11,861 nucleotides of DNA, from assembly GCA_004296785.1 (NCBI GenBank), contig SCVU01000696.1, forward strand, positions 1 to 11,861, read 5' to 3'. The DNA comes from Planctomycetota bacterium (GTDB taxonomy: Bacteria > Planctomycetota > UBA1135 > GCA-002686595). The translations under genes were made by a program, and so were the position numbers. The number at the start of each line of letters is the position of its first letter. Positions within the stretch are counted from its first letter, which is position 1. This document shows positions 1-8,072 of this stretch, piece after piece. The notes beneath the pieces were generated by a model that saw nothing but the letters and a program-made list of their open reading frames with translations, was not told where the DNA came from and made no database searches.

Positions 1-229
1 GCGGAATCTGAGCCGGAGTGACCTCTTCGACCGGCCACTCTGCCGCCTCCCCCTCCATCGCCGGGAGTTTGTCGGAGTCACCGCGGCCTCGCTGCGCGGA
101 CTCCTCCATCGATCGACACGCGACGAGCGCAATGGTTGCCAGGAGCGCGCTCAGCGCCACACTCAGCACCGTAGTGCTTGGAATCCCACGCCATGGCGCC
201 GCTCCTGCGCGTCCTCGAACCTCGTCCAT
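1..229 (-). CDS. Putative lipoprotein, N-terminal fragment (runs off left edge)
   Basis: The frame is open from an ATG at 229-227 to the left edge, giving 76 codons with no stop. The N-terminus has a basic stretch (R5, R7, R14), a hydrophobic segment at about residues 20-37 (TVLSVALSALLATIALVA), and then Cys38 in an L-V-A-C lipobox. This fits a type II signal peptide with lipidation on Cys38. The residues after the cysteine are polar and acidic (EES, EGEAAEWPVEE), as in the flexible linker of a lipoprotein. The n-region is long for a signal peptide, so a plain membrane anchor is an alternative. No in-frame start with a better position was found, and there is no clear Shine-Dalgarno sequence. 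It lies 66 bases downstream of the epimerase stop on the same strand and may share its transcript. The mature domain is outside the window, so no function can be given. Confidence 0.6.
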   Translation of the reverse strand, partial: MDEVRGRAGAAPWRGIPSTTVLSVALSALLATIALVACRSMEESAQRGRGDSDKLPAMEGEAAEWPVEEVTPAQIP

Positions 230-295
230 GGCGACGGATTGTAGTGCCGCCTCGCATGACTCGACGGCGCTCGCGCGCGCCGAAGTCGCACGCAG

Positions 296-1009
296 TCAGC
301 CCGCCGGCTCCGCCGCGAGCAACTCCGCCGCCGCGAGCACCTGCTCGCGCCCCCCGCGACCGAGCGCGCGCAACCGCGGCACGTCGAGCACGCGCACGCC
401 GCTCGGCGCATGCTCGACCGCCCACACGAGCGCCTGCACGATCTCCGGCAGCCTGAGCAGCCCCGTCCGCAGCGCCGTGTCGCGCGTCGCCGGCAGCGCT
501 TCGAACAGCTTGTACAGCGGCCGCAACGCATGCGGCCAGTGGTGCCCGGGCCCGAGCACGTACCACGGCCGCAGGATCGTCGTCGCGTATTCCTCCGCGC
601 GGATCAGGATCTCCGCCTCGCGCCGCGCCGCGATGTACGCGCGCATCACCGGCGCCGGTTGCGCGACCGACAGGTAGACGACGTGGCGGATCGAGCTGCC
701 GCGGATCGCCGCGAGCATCGCGCGCACCGAGGCGAGGTCGACGTCGCGGAACTGCCGCGCCATCCACGGCAGCGGCTTGCGCACGCCGACGAGATGCACG
801 AGCGTGCGCGCGTCGCCGAGCGAGCTCCGCCAGCCGTCGGGGTCGAGCACGTCGCCGACCACCGACGCTGCGCCCGCCGGCACCCGCGCGGCCGAGCCCG
901 GCCGCACCAGCGCGCGCACGAGGTGGCCGCGCGCTGCGAGCGCCGGCACGAGCGCGCGGCCGAGGTACCCGGTCGAGCCGGTGACGAAGATCGGCCCGCT
1001 CCGGGTCAT
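296..1009 (-). CDS. NAD(P)-binding epimerase/atypical SDR family protein
   Basis: This encodes 237 residues with a Rossmann fold. The nucleotide-binding motif TGSTGYLG lies at residues 10-17 right after the first beta strand (PIFVTG). An arginine at the end of the second strand (VRALVRPG, R36) suggests NADP preference. A GDVLD segment near residue 52 is the usual D-containing loop. The motif near the active site reads Y-I-A-A-R, so the canonical YxxxK lysine is replaced by arginine. The protein is shorter than classical extended SDRs and fits the atypical SDR/NmrA-like group (NAD(P)H-binding, NDUFA9-like), which often bind cofactor without clear catalysis. The ATG at 1009 was chosen because it places the glycine-rich motif at the usual distance; the frame is open 30 codons further upstream, but that part is Arg/Gly-rich and unlike the family. 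It is divergent from comM. Substrate unknown. Confidence 0.85.
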   Translation of the reverse strand: MTRSGPIFVTGSTGYLGRALVPALAARGHLVRALVRPGSAARVPAGAASVVGDVLDPDGWRSSLGDARTLVHLVGVRKPLPWMARQFRDVDLASVRAMLAAIRGSSIRHVVYLSVAQPAPVMRAYIAARREAEILIRAEEYATTILRPWYVLGPGHHWPHALRPLYKLFEALPATRDTALRTGLLRLPEIVQALVWAVEHAPSGVRVLDVPRLRALGRGGREQVLAAAELLAAEPAG

Positions 1010-1113
1010 TTCGCGCGAACGTACGCGCGCGCGCGGCGACCGGATGCCGGCCGCGCGGATTTCACCCGCTCCCCCGCCACCGTCGCGCGCGCCGCGCATC
1101 CAGTCCCGCGAGC
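1010..1113. promoter_or_regulatory. Divergent intergenic region between epimerase and comM
   Basis: These 104 bases separate two divergent start codons, so they must hold or overlap both promoters. The sequence is extremely GC-rich, with an alternating purine-pyrimidine tract at 1019-1035. I found no convincing -35/-10 pair and no Shine-Dalgarno sequence before either start, so the call rests on gene arrangement only. Confidence 0.35.
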
Positions 1114-2751
1114 ATGACGACCATCCGCGTGCACGGGGCTTGCCTGGCCGGCGCCGGGGCCGAGCTCGTCACGGTCGAGGCGCGCTTCGAGCCGCTCGAC
1201 CGCGAGCGCTCGGAGATCGCGCTGACCGGCCTGCCGGATCCGGTGGTGCGCGAGAGCCGCGGGCGGCTGACGGCGGCGCTGGGCGAGGCGGGCTTCGAGA
1301 TCCCAAGCGGCGTGCTGCAGCTGCACCTCGTGCCGGCGGGCCGCAAGAAGACCGGCGAGGCGCTCGACCTCGCGCTGGCGCTCGGCGCGGCGGCCGCGAT
1401 CGGGCACCTCGATCCGGCGTGGCTGGCGGGGACGCTGTTCGTCGGCGAGCTCGGGCTCGACGGGCAGTTGCACCCGGTCGCGGGCGGGCTCGCGGCGGCC
1501 GAGGTCGCGCGGCGCGCGCAGCTCGCGCGCGTGTGCGCACCGGAGGCGACCGCGCGCGAGGCCGCGTACGAGCGCGCGATCGCCGTGCACGCGTTCGCGA
1601 GCCTGACCGAGGTCGTCGCCGCGATCTCGGGCGCGCGCGCGTGGCCGCCGCGCCTCGATCCGGACGAGCACGACGCGGCGAGCGCCCGCGCGAGCGGCGG
1701 CGATGCGGCGCTCGGACCGTTCGGGCTCCGCACGAGTGCGGCGAGCTCGCGCGGCGCGTTCCACGGCCTCGACGCGGTGCGCGGGCACGCGGCGGGCAAG
1801 CGCGCGCTCGCCGCGGCGGCGGCCGGCGGGCACGGGCTGTTGTTCGTCGGGCCGCCGGGGACCGGCAAGAGCCTGCTCGCGCGCTGCCTGCCCGAGCTGT
1901 TGCCGCCGCCGACGGACGAGGAGGCGCTCGAGATCACGCGCGTGCTCTCCGCCGCGGGGCGCTGGCCGGGCGGGCTCGTGCGCGAGCGGCCGTTCCGCGC
2001 GCCGCACCACACGGTCAGCTACGCGGGGCTCGTCGGCGGCGGCATCCCGGTCGCGCCGGGCGAGATCACGCTCGCGCACGGCGGCGTGCTGTTCCTCGAC
2101 GAGCTGCCCGAGTTCCGCCGCGAGGCGCTCGAGGCGCTGCGGCAGCCGCTCGAGACGGGGCGCGTGCTGATCAGTCGCTCGGGGACGTTCCTCGAGCTGC
2201 CGGCGCGGTTCCAGGTCGTGTGCGCGATGAATCCATGTCCGTGCGGGTACCTCGGGCATCCGCGGCAACCGTGTCGATGTCCGCCGACGCTGGTGCAGCG
2301 GTATCGCAGCCGGATCTCGGGGCCGCTGCTCGATCGCATTCCGCTGCGCGTCGAACTTCCGGCGCCGGCGCTCGACGAGCTGGTGCCGCAGCGGACGGCG
2401 GCGAGCGAGTCAGCAACGGAGCACGACGAATCACCGCGGCGCGACGACGCTTCGACGCGCGGCGCCGCGATCGCGGCGAGCGTGCTCGCGGCGATCGAGC
2501 GGATGCGCGCACGACAAGGTGCGCGGCGCAATGCGGAGCTCGAGGCGGACGAGCTCGATCGCTGCGCGCCGCTCGATCCGCAGTCGCGACGGTTGTACGA
2601 GGCCGCGAGTTCGAAGCTCGGGCTGTCGGCGCGCGCGATCCAGGGCCTGCGCCGCGTCGCGCGCACGCTCGCCGATCTCGGCGGCTGCGACGCGCTCGAG
2701 CTGCGGCACTCGGCCGAAGCGCTCGCGCTGCGCGCGCCGATCTGGAGGTAG
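1114..2751 (+). CDS. comM: ComM/YifB family AAA+ ATPase (Mg-chelatase-like)
   Basis: This encodes 545 residues, close to the usual ComM length of about 500. The N-terminal ChlI/Lon-C-like domain covers about residues 20-165 (VEARFEPLDRERSEIALTGL, then the GRKKTGEALDLALAL block). The AAA+ Mg-chelatase-like domain follows at about 215-415, with Walker A GPPGTGKS at 246-253, Walker B VLFLDE at 325-330 and the family hallmark NPCPCGY at 373-379 followed by C387 and C389. A C-terminal helical domain covers about 425-540. In gamma-proteobacteria ComM is a hexameric branch-migration helicase that helps integrate incoming single-stranded DNA during natural transformation; the protein is also widespread in bacteria not known to be competent. 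The cytoplasmic ATPase role is well supported, a competence role here is inference. The segment at 425-450 is unusually rich in Ser, Glu, Asp and Arg. It is the only clear plus-strand gene and lacks a clear ribosome binding site. Confidence 0.95.
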   Translation: MTTIRVHGACLAGAGAELVTVEARFEPLDRERSEIALTGLPDPVVRESRGRLTAALGEAGFEIPSGVLQLHLVPAGRKKTGEALDLALALGAAAAIGHLDPAWLAGTLFVGELGLDGQLHPVAGGLAAAEVARRAQLARVCAPEATAREAAYERAIAVHAFASLTEVVAAISGARAWPPRLDPDEHDAASARASGGDAALGPFGLRTSAASSRGAFHGLDAVRGHAAGKRALAAAAAGGHGLLFVGPPGTGKSLLARCLPELLPPPTDEEALEITRVLSAAGRWPGGLVRERPFRAPHHTVSYAGLVGGGIPVAPGEITLAHGGVLFLDELPEFRREALEALRQPLETGRVLISRSGTFLELPARFQVVCAMNPCPCGYLGHPRQPCRCPPTLVQRYRSRISGPLLDRIPLRVELPAPALDELVPQRTAASESATEHDESPRRDDASTRGAAIAASVLAAIERMRARQGARRNAELEADELDRCAPLDPQSRRLYEAASSKLGLSARAIQGLRRVARTLADLGGCDALELRHSAEALALRAPIWR

Positions 2752-2773
2752 CGCGACGCGGACGAGGCGGCGC

Positions 2774-4048
2774 CTAACGCCGGTACCGGCGGCCGAGGCT
2801 CCACTTCAGCGCCGGTGGCGTCGCCATCGTCGTGATCACGACCATGATCACGACAGCCGAGTAGATTCCAGCGTCGACGATCGGTTCGCCGCGCACGGAG
2901 AGCCCAAGCCCGATGCTCGCGAAAATCAGCCCGACTTCGCCGCGCGGGATCATGCCGAGCCCGATCGTCAGGCGATCCAATCCTCCGCCGAACGCGCCGA
3001 GCGCGCAGACCTGCTTGCCGAGCACGGCGGCGACCGTCAGCAGTGCGGCGAGCAGCAGGATCTCGGTGCTCGCGAAGTGCTCGAGCCCGACCTTCGTTCC
3101 CATCAGCACGAAGAACACTGGGACCAAGAGGCTCGCGATCGGGTGGATCAACTGCTCGAGCTCGTGGTTCTCGCGCGACGCGAGCTCGCGATAGTGAACG
3201 CGCTCGAGCACGAGACCGGCTGCGTAGGCTCCGACGAGCGCGGCCAGTCCCGCCAGCGACGCGAGGTACGCGAGTCCGAAGCAGAACACGAGGGCCGTCG
3301 CGAGCAGGACGCCGTGTCCGCGCAGGCGCGAGGCGATGCCGAAGAGCTTGGGAGAGAGGACCAGCCCGATCGCCAGTGCGCCGCCCAGGAAGCCAACCGC
3401 CTTGGCCAGGATCCATCCGATGTCGAGCGCCGAGAGCGAGCCTCCGGCGTCCGCTGCACCGATGACCCCCGCGACCACGGCGAGGATCACGAGTCCGAGC
3501 ACGTCGTCGATCACCGCCGCGCCCAGGATGACGCGCGCCTCGCTGGAGTCCGATCTCCCCAGATCCTTCAGCACGCGCGCCGTGATGCCGACGCTCGTCG
3601 CCGTCAGTGTCGCGCCCAGGAATGCATGCACGTACGGACTGCGATCCGGCAGCAGCATCACACCGACGAGCCAACCCAACGCGAATGGCGCGACGACGCC
3701 GAGCACCGCCACGAACAGCGACGGCCAGCCCACCTTGAGCATGTCGCGCACGGTCGACTCGAGCCCGACCTCGAACAGCAGGATGATCACGCCGAGGCCC
3801 GCGAGGACTTCGAGCGTGGCATTGCCCTCGAGCCCGTCCAGCGCGCCGATGCCGACGAGGTGCAAGTTCCCGAGCGCGATTCCTGCGACCAGCTCGCCGA
3901 GTACCGCGGGCTGCCCAAGGCGGATCGCTACGCTTCCGGCGAACTTCGCGGCCGCCAGGATCACGGCGAGCGCGAGGAGGATCGGAGCGAGCGCGGCTTC
4001 GTGCCCCCCAGAAGCGGCGGCGACGAGTGAAACGTGAGTCGCGATCAT
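2774..4048 (-). CDS. CPA2-type Na+/H+ antiporter (NapA/Kef-like)
   Basis: This encodes 424 very hydrophobic residues with about 12-13 predicted membrane helices, the size of a stand-alone CPA2 antiporter without RCK/TrkA domains. Family landmarks are LLFEVGLES at 90-98, TATSVGITARVL at 149-160, an Asp-Asp pair at D181-D182 (AAVIDDVLGL) in the ion-binding helix, and IPRGEVGLIFASIGLG at 367-382. In this superfamily the Asp-Asp form is associated with electrogenic exchange and Asn-Asp with electroneutral exchange, so electrogenic Na+/H+ (or K+/H+) exchange in the inner membrane is the best guess. The ATG at 4048 is preceded by GGGA about 7 bases upstream, a moderate ribosome binding site. The gene converges on comM with 22 bases between the two stops. 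The lack of a regulatory domain means ion, pH or nucleotide sensing cannot be read from the sequence. Exact ion specificity is unknown. Confidence 0.92.
   Translation of the reverse strand: MIATHVSLVAAASGGHEAALAPILLALAVILAAAKFAGSVAIRLGQPAVLGELVAGIALGNLHLVGIGALDGLEGNATLEVLAGLGVIILLFEVGLESTVRDMLKVGWPSLFVAVLGVVAPFALGWLVGVMLLPDRSPYVHAFLGATLTATSVGITARVLKDLGRSDSSEARVILGAAVIDDVLGLVILAVVAGVIGAADAGGSLSALDIGWILAKAVGFLGGALAIGLVLSPKLFGIASRLRGHGVLLATALVFCFGLAYLASLAGLAALVGAYAAGLVLERVHYRELASRENHELEQLIHPIASLLVPVFFVLMGTKVGLEHFASTEILLLAALLTVAAVLGKQVCALGAFGGGLDRLTIGLGMIPRGEVGLIFASIGLGLSVRGEPIVDAGIYSAVVIMVVITTMATPPALKWSLGRRYRR
2778..2791. repeat. 14-bp perfect palindrome at convergent gene ends
   Basis: CGCCGGTACCGGCG is its own reverse complement and lies in the last codons of the antiporter gene (encoding R-Y-R-R), about 27 bases past the comM stop. 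In RNA it could form a 5-bp stem with a GUAC loop and might help termination from both sides, but no T-tract follows on either strand. It may simply reflect arginine and glycine codons in a GC-rich genome. Confidence 0.35.
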
Positions 4049-4181
4049 CTCGTTCCCGTGCTGCGCATGCGGATCACCGGCGCGAGTCGGACCACGAACC
4101 GCGCGCGCGGTGCCGCGCGGCGTGGCGTGATCGGTGGAAGGAGTCGACGCTTGCCTGCGCCGACGAGTTGCGGCTCCGTTC

Positions 4182-4529
4182 TCACGCGTCGAGCTCCACG
4201 GACTGACCGACGATCCAGAGCGCGAGCCATGCGCCGATGAACGCGGCGACCCAACGACGTTGGTCGCGCGCCGTCACGGGTGAGCCGTCGAGCCTCCGAC
4301 CGTCGAACCACTTGAAGTCGACGAACCGCAGCAGCAGCACTGACGCCACGACGCACCAGAACACCGCGTCCTTCGTCGTCAGCGTCCACTGCGTGTCACG
4401 CGCGATGAGGATCGCGATGCACAGCAGGACGACGTTGCCGCCAAGCAGCCAGGCGAGCCGCACGAAGCAGCCCGTCATGGGTTGGGGTACGCCTCGATCA
4501 GGGGCCGACGAACTCACGCTCTTCGCCAT
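4182..4529 (-). CDS. Small three-helix membrane protein, function unknown
   Basis: This encodes 115 residues that I do not recognise. Three hydrophobic segments are visible: about 23-43 (VRLAWLLGGNVVLLCIAILIA), 54-71 (DAVFWCVVASVLLLRFVD) and 93-111 (WVAAFIGAWLALWIVGQSV). Between helices 2 and 3 lies a polar, basic loop (KWFDGRRLDGSPVTARDQRR), probably cytoplasmic. The start at 4529 is well supported by GGAGGA followed by a 5-base spacer, the best Shine-Dalgarno on the left side of the window. Met18 (MTGCF) directly before helix 1 is an alternative start, but it lacks that site. The gene lies 133 bases upstream of the antiporter on the same strand, so co-transcription is possible but not shown. 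The amino-acid composition and helix pattern make it a real gene rather than a chance frame. Confidence 0.75.
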   Translation of the reverse strand: MAKSVSSSAPDRGVPQPMTGCFVRLAWLLGGNVVLLCIAILIARDTQWTLTTKDAVFWCVVASVLLLRFVDFKWFDGRRLDGSPVTARDQRRWVAAFIGAWLALWIVGQSVELDA

Positions 4530-4581
4530 CAGGATCCTCCGGTCTCACAACCAGCGGATGGCGGCCCGACCATCCAGATCC

Positions 4582-4602
4582 TGTGGCGAGAGACTCGCCA
4601 CA
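4582..4602. terminator. Perfect 9-bp inverted repeat, candidate terminator of the sigma-kinase transcript
   Basis: TGTGGCGAG and CTCGCCACA are perfect complements separated by the three bases AGA. It lies about 90 bases past the kinase stop in the direction of minus-strand transcription and about 50 bases before the start of the small membrane protein. Neither side has a T-tract, so it would be an atypical terminator. It could equally be a hairpin in the leader of the membrane-protein mRNA. A second, weaker repeat (GGATGG 4556-4561 / CCATCC 4570-4575) sits next to it. Confidence 0.45.
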
Positions 4603-4684
4603 CCCTTGAGTGCGCGGGAAGCCTAGCAGGTCGCCGTCCTGAAATCGCGGCCCGGCGCTGCTGCGGGTCGCTCGCGGAGGCGGC

Positions 4685-4700
4685 GCGAAGCTCACTTCGC
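4685..4700 (-). repeat. 6-bp inverted repeat around the kinase stop codon
   Basis: GCGAAG (4685-4690) and CTTCGC (4695-4700) are perfect complements with a 4-base loop. On the minus strand the loop reads TGAG and contains the kinase stop codon TGA. There is no T-tract behind it. It might stabilise the transcript end or assist termination together with the hairpin at 4582-4602, or may be chance. Confidence 0.3.
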
Positions 4701-7700
4701 TCGCGCGGTCGCCGCGTCGCGGATCCGACCCTCGAGTGCTGCGAGCTCGGACCACAGCTCGGTCCACGTCGTCCGCTCCGCGGGCGCGAGCTCCGCGAGC
4801 GCCGCCGCATCCCGCACGCCGCCGAGCCGCGTATCGATCGCCAACGTCGCCAGCGCGCGCGCCGCCCGCAGCCTCCGCGCGGAATCGCCGCTCGAGATCT
4901 CGCGCTCGCACTCGGCGAGCTCGGCGCGAACGCACCGCGCCGCCTGCTCGCGCATGCTCGCGCGTTCGGAATCCCACAGCGCCGCCGCGTCCTCACCGCG
5001 TCCACAGCCCGCCATCGCGCCGGCAGCGGCGGCTTCGCGACGGCACCACGTCGGGAGCTGTTCAGCCGGAGCCTCCGACAGGTCCGCGAACAGGCGCGCG
5101 GCCGCCGCGCTGCGCTCGCGCCGCAACGCGAGTCGCGCGAACTCGGCGTGCTCGCCGGCATCGCGCGGAGCCTCCTCGTCGTGGAGCACGCGCTCGAACC
5201 GCGCTTCGACATCGGTGAGCCGCCGCGCATCCTCGATCCACTGCTCGCAGCGCTGCTCGTCGCGAATCAGACGACTCGCCTGCCCGAACGCGTTCTCCGA
5301 CGCCAGCGTCCAGATGCCCTCGTCGGCTCCGAGTGCGGCGGCGAGCTGCAGCTCGAACAGAGATTCGGAGTAGCGCCCCGCCTCCTGCAGCAGCACACCG
5401 AGCACGGCGTGCTGCGCGGCGCTCACCGGCACGGCGCGGATCGCTTCGCGGCGCGCGCGGATCGCCTGATCGAGGTCGACGATCTCGCGCACGCACAGCC
5501 CGAGGTCGAACCAGGCGAGCAGGTGGTCGGGGTACGGCACGCTGCGCGCGGCCTGCAGCGAGCGCGCGTGATCGCCGCGCTGCTCGAACGCGCTGCGCAG
5601 CGCTTCCTGCACGCTCGGATTCCCCGGCATCAGCGGTTCGGCCGTCTGTAGCGCGTCGATCGCGCCGTCGAGGTCGCCGCGCGTCAACAACGCGAGGCCG
5701 AGGGACTCGTGGGCCGCCCCGAAGTGCGGCGCGATGCTCAGCGCTTCGCGACTGTGCGCGAGGAGGGCGTCCAGGTCGCCCTTGTACCAGCAGCACTTCA
5801 AGAGGCCCGCGTACGCGCCGAGCCGTTGAGGCTCGAGCCGCAGCACCGTCTCGAAGCACGGGATCGCCGCGTCGAAGTGCCGCTGCGTCGCGAGCGCGAG
5901 GCCCAGGTAATGGTGCAGCGTCGCGTCGTCGGGATGCCGCTCGAGCGCCTTGCGGTAGAGCGCGATCGCGCGCTCGGGCTCCTGCAGGAAGTGGTCGAGC
6001 AGATAGCCGTACTCGTGCACGACGATCGAGTCGTCCGGCCGCACGGCGAGCGCCGCGGAGTAGTAGCGCGCCGCCTCGCGGTAGTCGCGCTCCCAGAAGT
6101 GCCGCGCGAGGTACACGTTGCTGACGAAGTCGTCGGGTCGCAGTCGCTGCGCGACGCGGAGCACGCGCAACGCCTCCTGTTCCGCGCCCGCGGCCGTGAG
6201 CGAGCTGCCGAGCAGCGTCAGCGTCGCGACGGGCAGGCCCTCGAGCTCCGCGCTGTGCGCCAGGCGCACGAGCTCCGCGCGGTCGCCGTGCGCGAGCGCG
6301 TTGCGCACGCTCGCGCGCGCCTCGTCCGGATCCGCCGCGCGCGCGACGTTCGTCAGCCGCTCCGCATCCGGCGCGCGCCCGGCGCGCCGCCGCGCGGCCG
6401 CCCACTGGTCGAGCGCGAGCGCGACGTCGACGCCCAGGCCGCGCTCGCGAATCGCAGCGGCGCACTCGTCCGCCGGCCCCGCGTCGAGGTCGAGGCCGTG
6501 ATCGCGGAACGCCGCGCCGTACGCCGCATCGACCTGCGACCAATCGGGCGCATCGACGCCCTCGCCTTCGGGCACGCGCAGTTCCTCGAGGCGCGCGAGC
6601 AAGCGCTGGTTCGAGTTCGCGAGCGCCGCGCGCTGCTCGGCGGCCGCGGCGCCCGCGCGGATCTGCTCGGCGAGCTGCACGGCGCGCTGCTCGAGGCTCG
6701 CGCTCGGCTCGCCGGCGTCGAGCAGCGCGCGGACGCGATCGACCGAGGCGAGCGCCTCCTGCCAGCGCGCGGGCTCGTTCGTCGCCGACACCTGGCCGTA
6801 GAGGAGCGACGCGTGCTCGAGCGCCGGGTTGACGAGCTCCGCCGTCTGCGCGCGCCGCCGCTCCTGTTGGCGCTGGTGCCACACCCAGCCGCCGCCGCCG
6901 ATCAGGAGCGTCAACAGCACGGAGCTCGCGAGACCGACGGTCAGCCAGCGCGCCTTGCGCTCGTCCTCCATCTTGACGCGCGCCTCGGCGACCGCGATCT
7001 GTGCGGCGCGCGCGCGCTCTTCGATCGACGCGCGGAACGCGCTGACCGCTTGCGCGACTTCGTTCGCGCCGCGCGGTCGGTGCTCGCGCTCCTCCGACAG
7101 GCAGCGCTTGCACAGCTGCACGAGCTCGGGCACGTCGAGCATCGCGTCGAGGCGCGCGCGCGCCTCGACGAGATCCGCGTCGTTGCGGCGGCCGCGCGAT
7201 CCGGGCGTCGCGCCGGTCCACGGCGGCCGACCGGTCAGGATCTCGCACAGCATCGCGCCGAGCGCGAAGACGTCGGAGCGCTCGTCGACGCGCTCGATCT
7301 CGCCGCGCGCCTGCTCGGGCGGCATGTACGCGAGCGTGCCCATCACGGTGCCGTCGGCCGAGTGCGTGCTCGACCGACTCGCATCGGCCGCGTGCGGCGC
7401 CGCGGGCTCGCGCGCCGCATCCGGCGCGGACTCGTCCGCGCCGCCCTTCGCGAGCACTTTGGCGAGCCCCCAATCGACGACCTGCACTTCGCCGAACGAG
7501 CCGACCATCACGTTGGCCGGCTTCAGGTCGCGGTGCAGCACGCCGCGCGAGTGCGCGTAGGCGATCGTCAAGCACACCTGCTCGAAGATCGACAGGAAGC
7601 GATGGCGATCCGCGGTCACCGACTCGCGGGCGCCGAGCAGATCGGCGAGCGAACGACCGCGCACGAGCTTCATCGCGAAGTACGGGCGGCCGTCGGCCAT

Positions 7701-8069
7701 GCGGCCGAACTCGTAGATGGGCACGATGCCCGGGTGGTCGAGCTGGCCGCCGATGCGCGCCTCCGCTTCGAAGCGCCGCAGCGTCGACTCGCTGCGCGCC
7801 GCGTCCGGGCGCAGCACTTTCACGGCGACGTCGCGCGCGAGCTCCGAGTCGCGCCCGCGCAGCACGACGCCCATGCCGCCGTGCCCGATCTCGCCGACGA
7901 TCCGGTAGCTCGCGCGCCCGCGCTGGATGTCACCCTCCGGGCGCGCGCTCGGCTCCGGGCGCCCCGCGGGCGGCGGCGCGGCGGGCGGCGGCGCGGCGAA
8001 CGCTGCGCGCAGCGCGCTCTCGAGGTCGTGCCGGACGCGCGGATCGAGCTCGACGGACGAATCCCCCAT
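4692..8069 (-). CDS. Transmembrane Ser/Thr protein kinase with C-terminal TPR domain
   Basis: This encodes 1125 residues. After an Ala/Pro-rich N-terminus comes a Hanks-type kinase domain at about 55-345: glycine loop GEIGHGGMGVV 59-69, catalytic lysine K84 (VAVKVL), HRDLKPAN 179-186 with catalytic D181, and DWG 199-201 in place of DFG, as is common in planctomycete kinases. Then come GTLAYMPPEQ 244-253 and DVFALGA 266-272. All key catalytic residues are present, so it should be active. The activation segment is long and Ala/Ser-rich. One membrane helix lies at about 375-397, putting the kinase in the cytoplasm and the rest outside. The distal part has a region at 509-560 typical of planctomycete kinases, TPRs at about 612-915 (for example PDDATLHHYLGLALATQRHF) and a conserved tail at about 1078-1115. 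The start lies 3 bases after the sigma stop, so the pair is probably translationally coupled. The stimulus is unknown; the TPRs may bind envelope proteins. Confidence 0.95.
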   Translation of the reverse strand: MGDSSVELDPRVRHDLESALRAAFAAPPPAAPPPAGRPEPSARPEGDIQRGRASYRIVGEIGHGGMGVVLRGRDSELARDVAVKVLRPDAARSESTLRRFEAEARIGGQLDHPGIVPIYEFGRMADGRPYFAMKLVRGRSLADLLGARESVTADRHRFLSIFEQVCLTIAYAHSRGVLHRDLKPANVMVGSFGEVQVVDWGLAKVLAKGGADESAPDAAREPAAPHAADASRSSTHSADGTVMGTLAYMPPEQARGEIERVDERSDVFALGAMLCEILTGRPPWTGATPGSRGRRNDADLVEARARLDAMLDVPELVQLCKRCLSEEREHRPRGANEVAQAVSAFRASIEERARAAQIAVAEARVKMEDERKARWLTVGLASSVLLTLLIGGGGWVWHQRQQERRRAQTAELVNPALEHASLLYGQVSATNEPARWQEALASVDRVRALLDAGEPSASLEQRAVQLAEQIRAGAAAAEQRAALANSNQRLLARLEELRVPEGEGVDAPDWSQVDAAYGAAFRDHGLDLDAGPADECAAAIRERGLGVDVALALDQWAAARRRAGRAPDAERLTNVARAADPDEARASVRNALAHGDRAELVRLAHSAELEGLPVATLTLLGSSLTAAGAEQEALRVLRVAQRLRPDDFVSNVYLARHFWERDYREAARYYSAALAVRPDDSIVVHEYGYLLDHFLQEPERAIALYRKALERHPDDATLHHYLGLALATQRHFDAAIPCFETVLRLEPQRLGAYAGLLKCCWYKGDLDALLAHSREALSIAPHFGAAHESLGLALLTRGDLDGAIDALQTAEPLMPGNPSVQEALRSAFEQRGDHARSLQAARSVPYPDHLLAWFDLGLCVREIVDLDQAIRARREAIRAVPVSAAQHAVLGVLLQEAGRYSESLFELQLAAALGADEGIWTLASENAFGQASRLIRDEQRCEQWIEDARRLTDVEARFERVLHDEEAPRDAGEHAEFARLALRRERSAAAARLFADLSEAPAEQLPTWCRREAAAAGAMAGCGRGEDAAALWDSERASMREQAARCVRAELAECEREISSGDSARRLRAARALATLAIDTRLGGVRDAAALAELAPAERTTWTELWSELAALEGRIRDAATARAK

Positions 8070-8072
8070 GGC

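Noticed and set aside
1019..1035. Alternating purine-pyrimidine tract between the divergent genes, a possible Z-DNA former
   Set aside because: CG alternation is common in such GC-rich DNA, and nothing else here marks it as functional.
777..2777. A plus-strand frame of 666 codons covering comM in another frame
   Set aside because: ComM motifs (Walker A and B, NPCPCGY) are in the 1114 frame; this frame is Arg/Ala/Gly-rich noise.
2519..4030. A plus-strand open frame of about 500 codons across the comM end and the antiporter
   Set aside because: The antiporter frame on the other strand has clean membrane helices and family motifs; this one is a charged, low-complexity shadow.
5062..7575. A minus-strand open frame of about 837 codons inside the kinase gene
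   Set aside because: It is a shifted frame of the kinase, dominated by Arg and Ala, without domain motifs.
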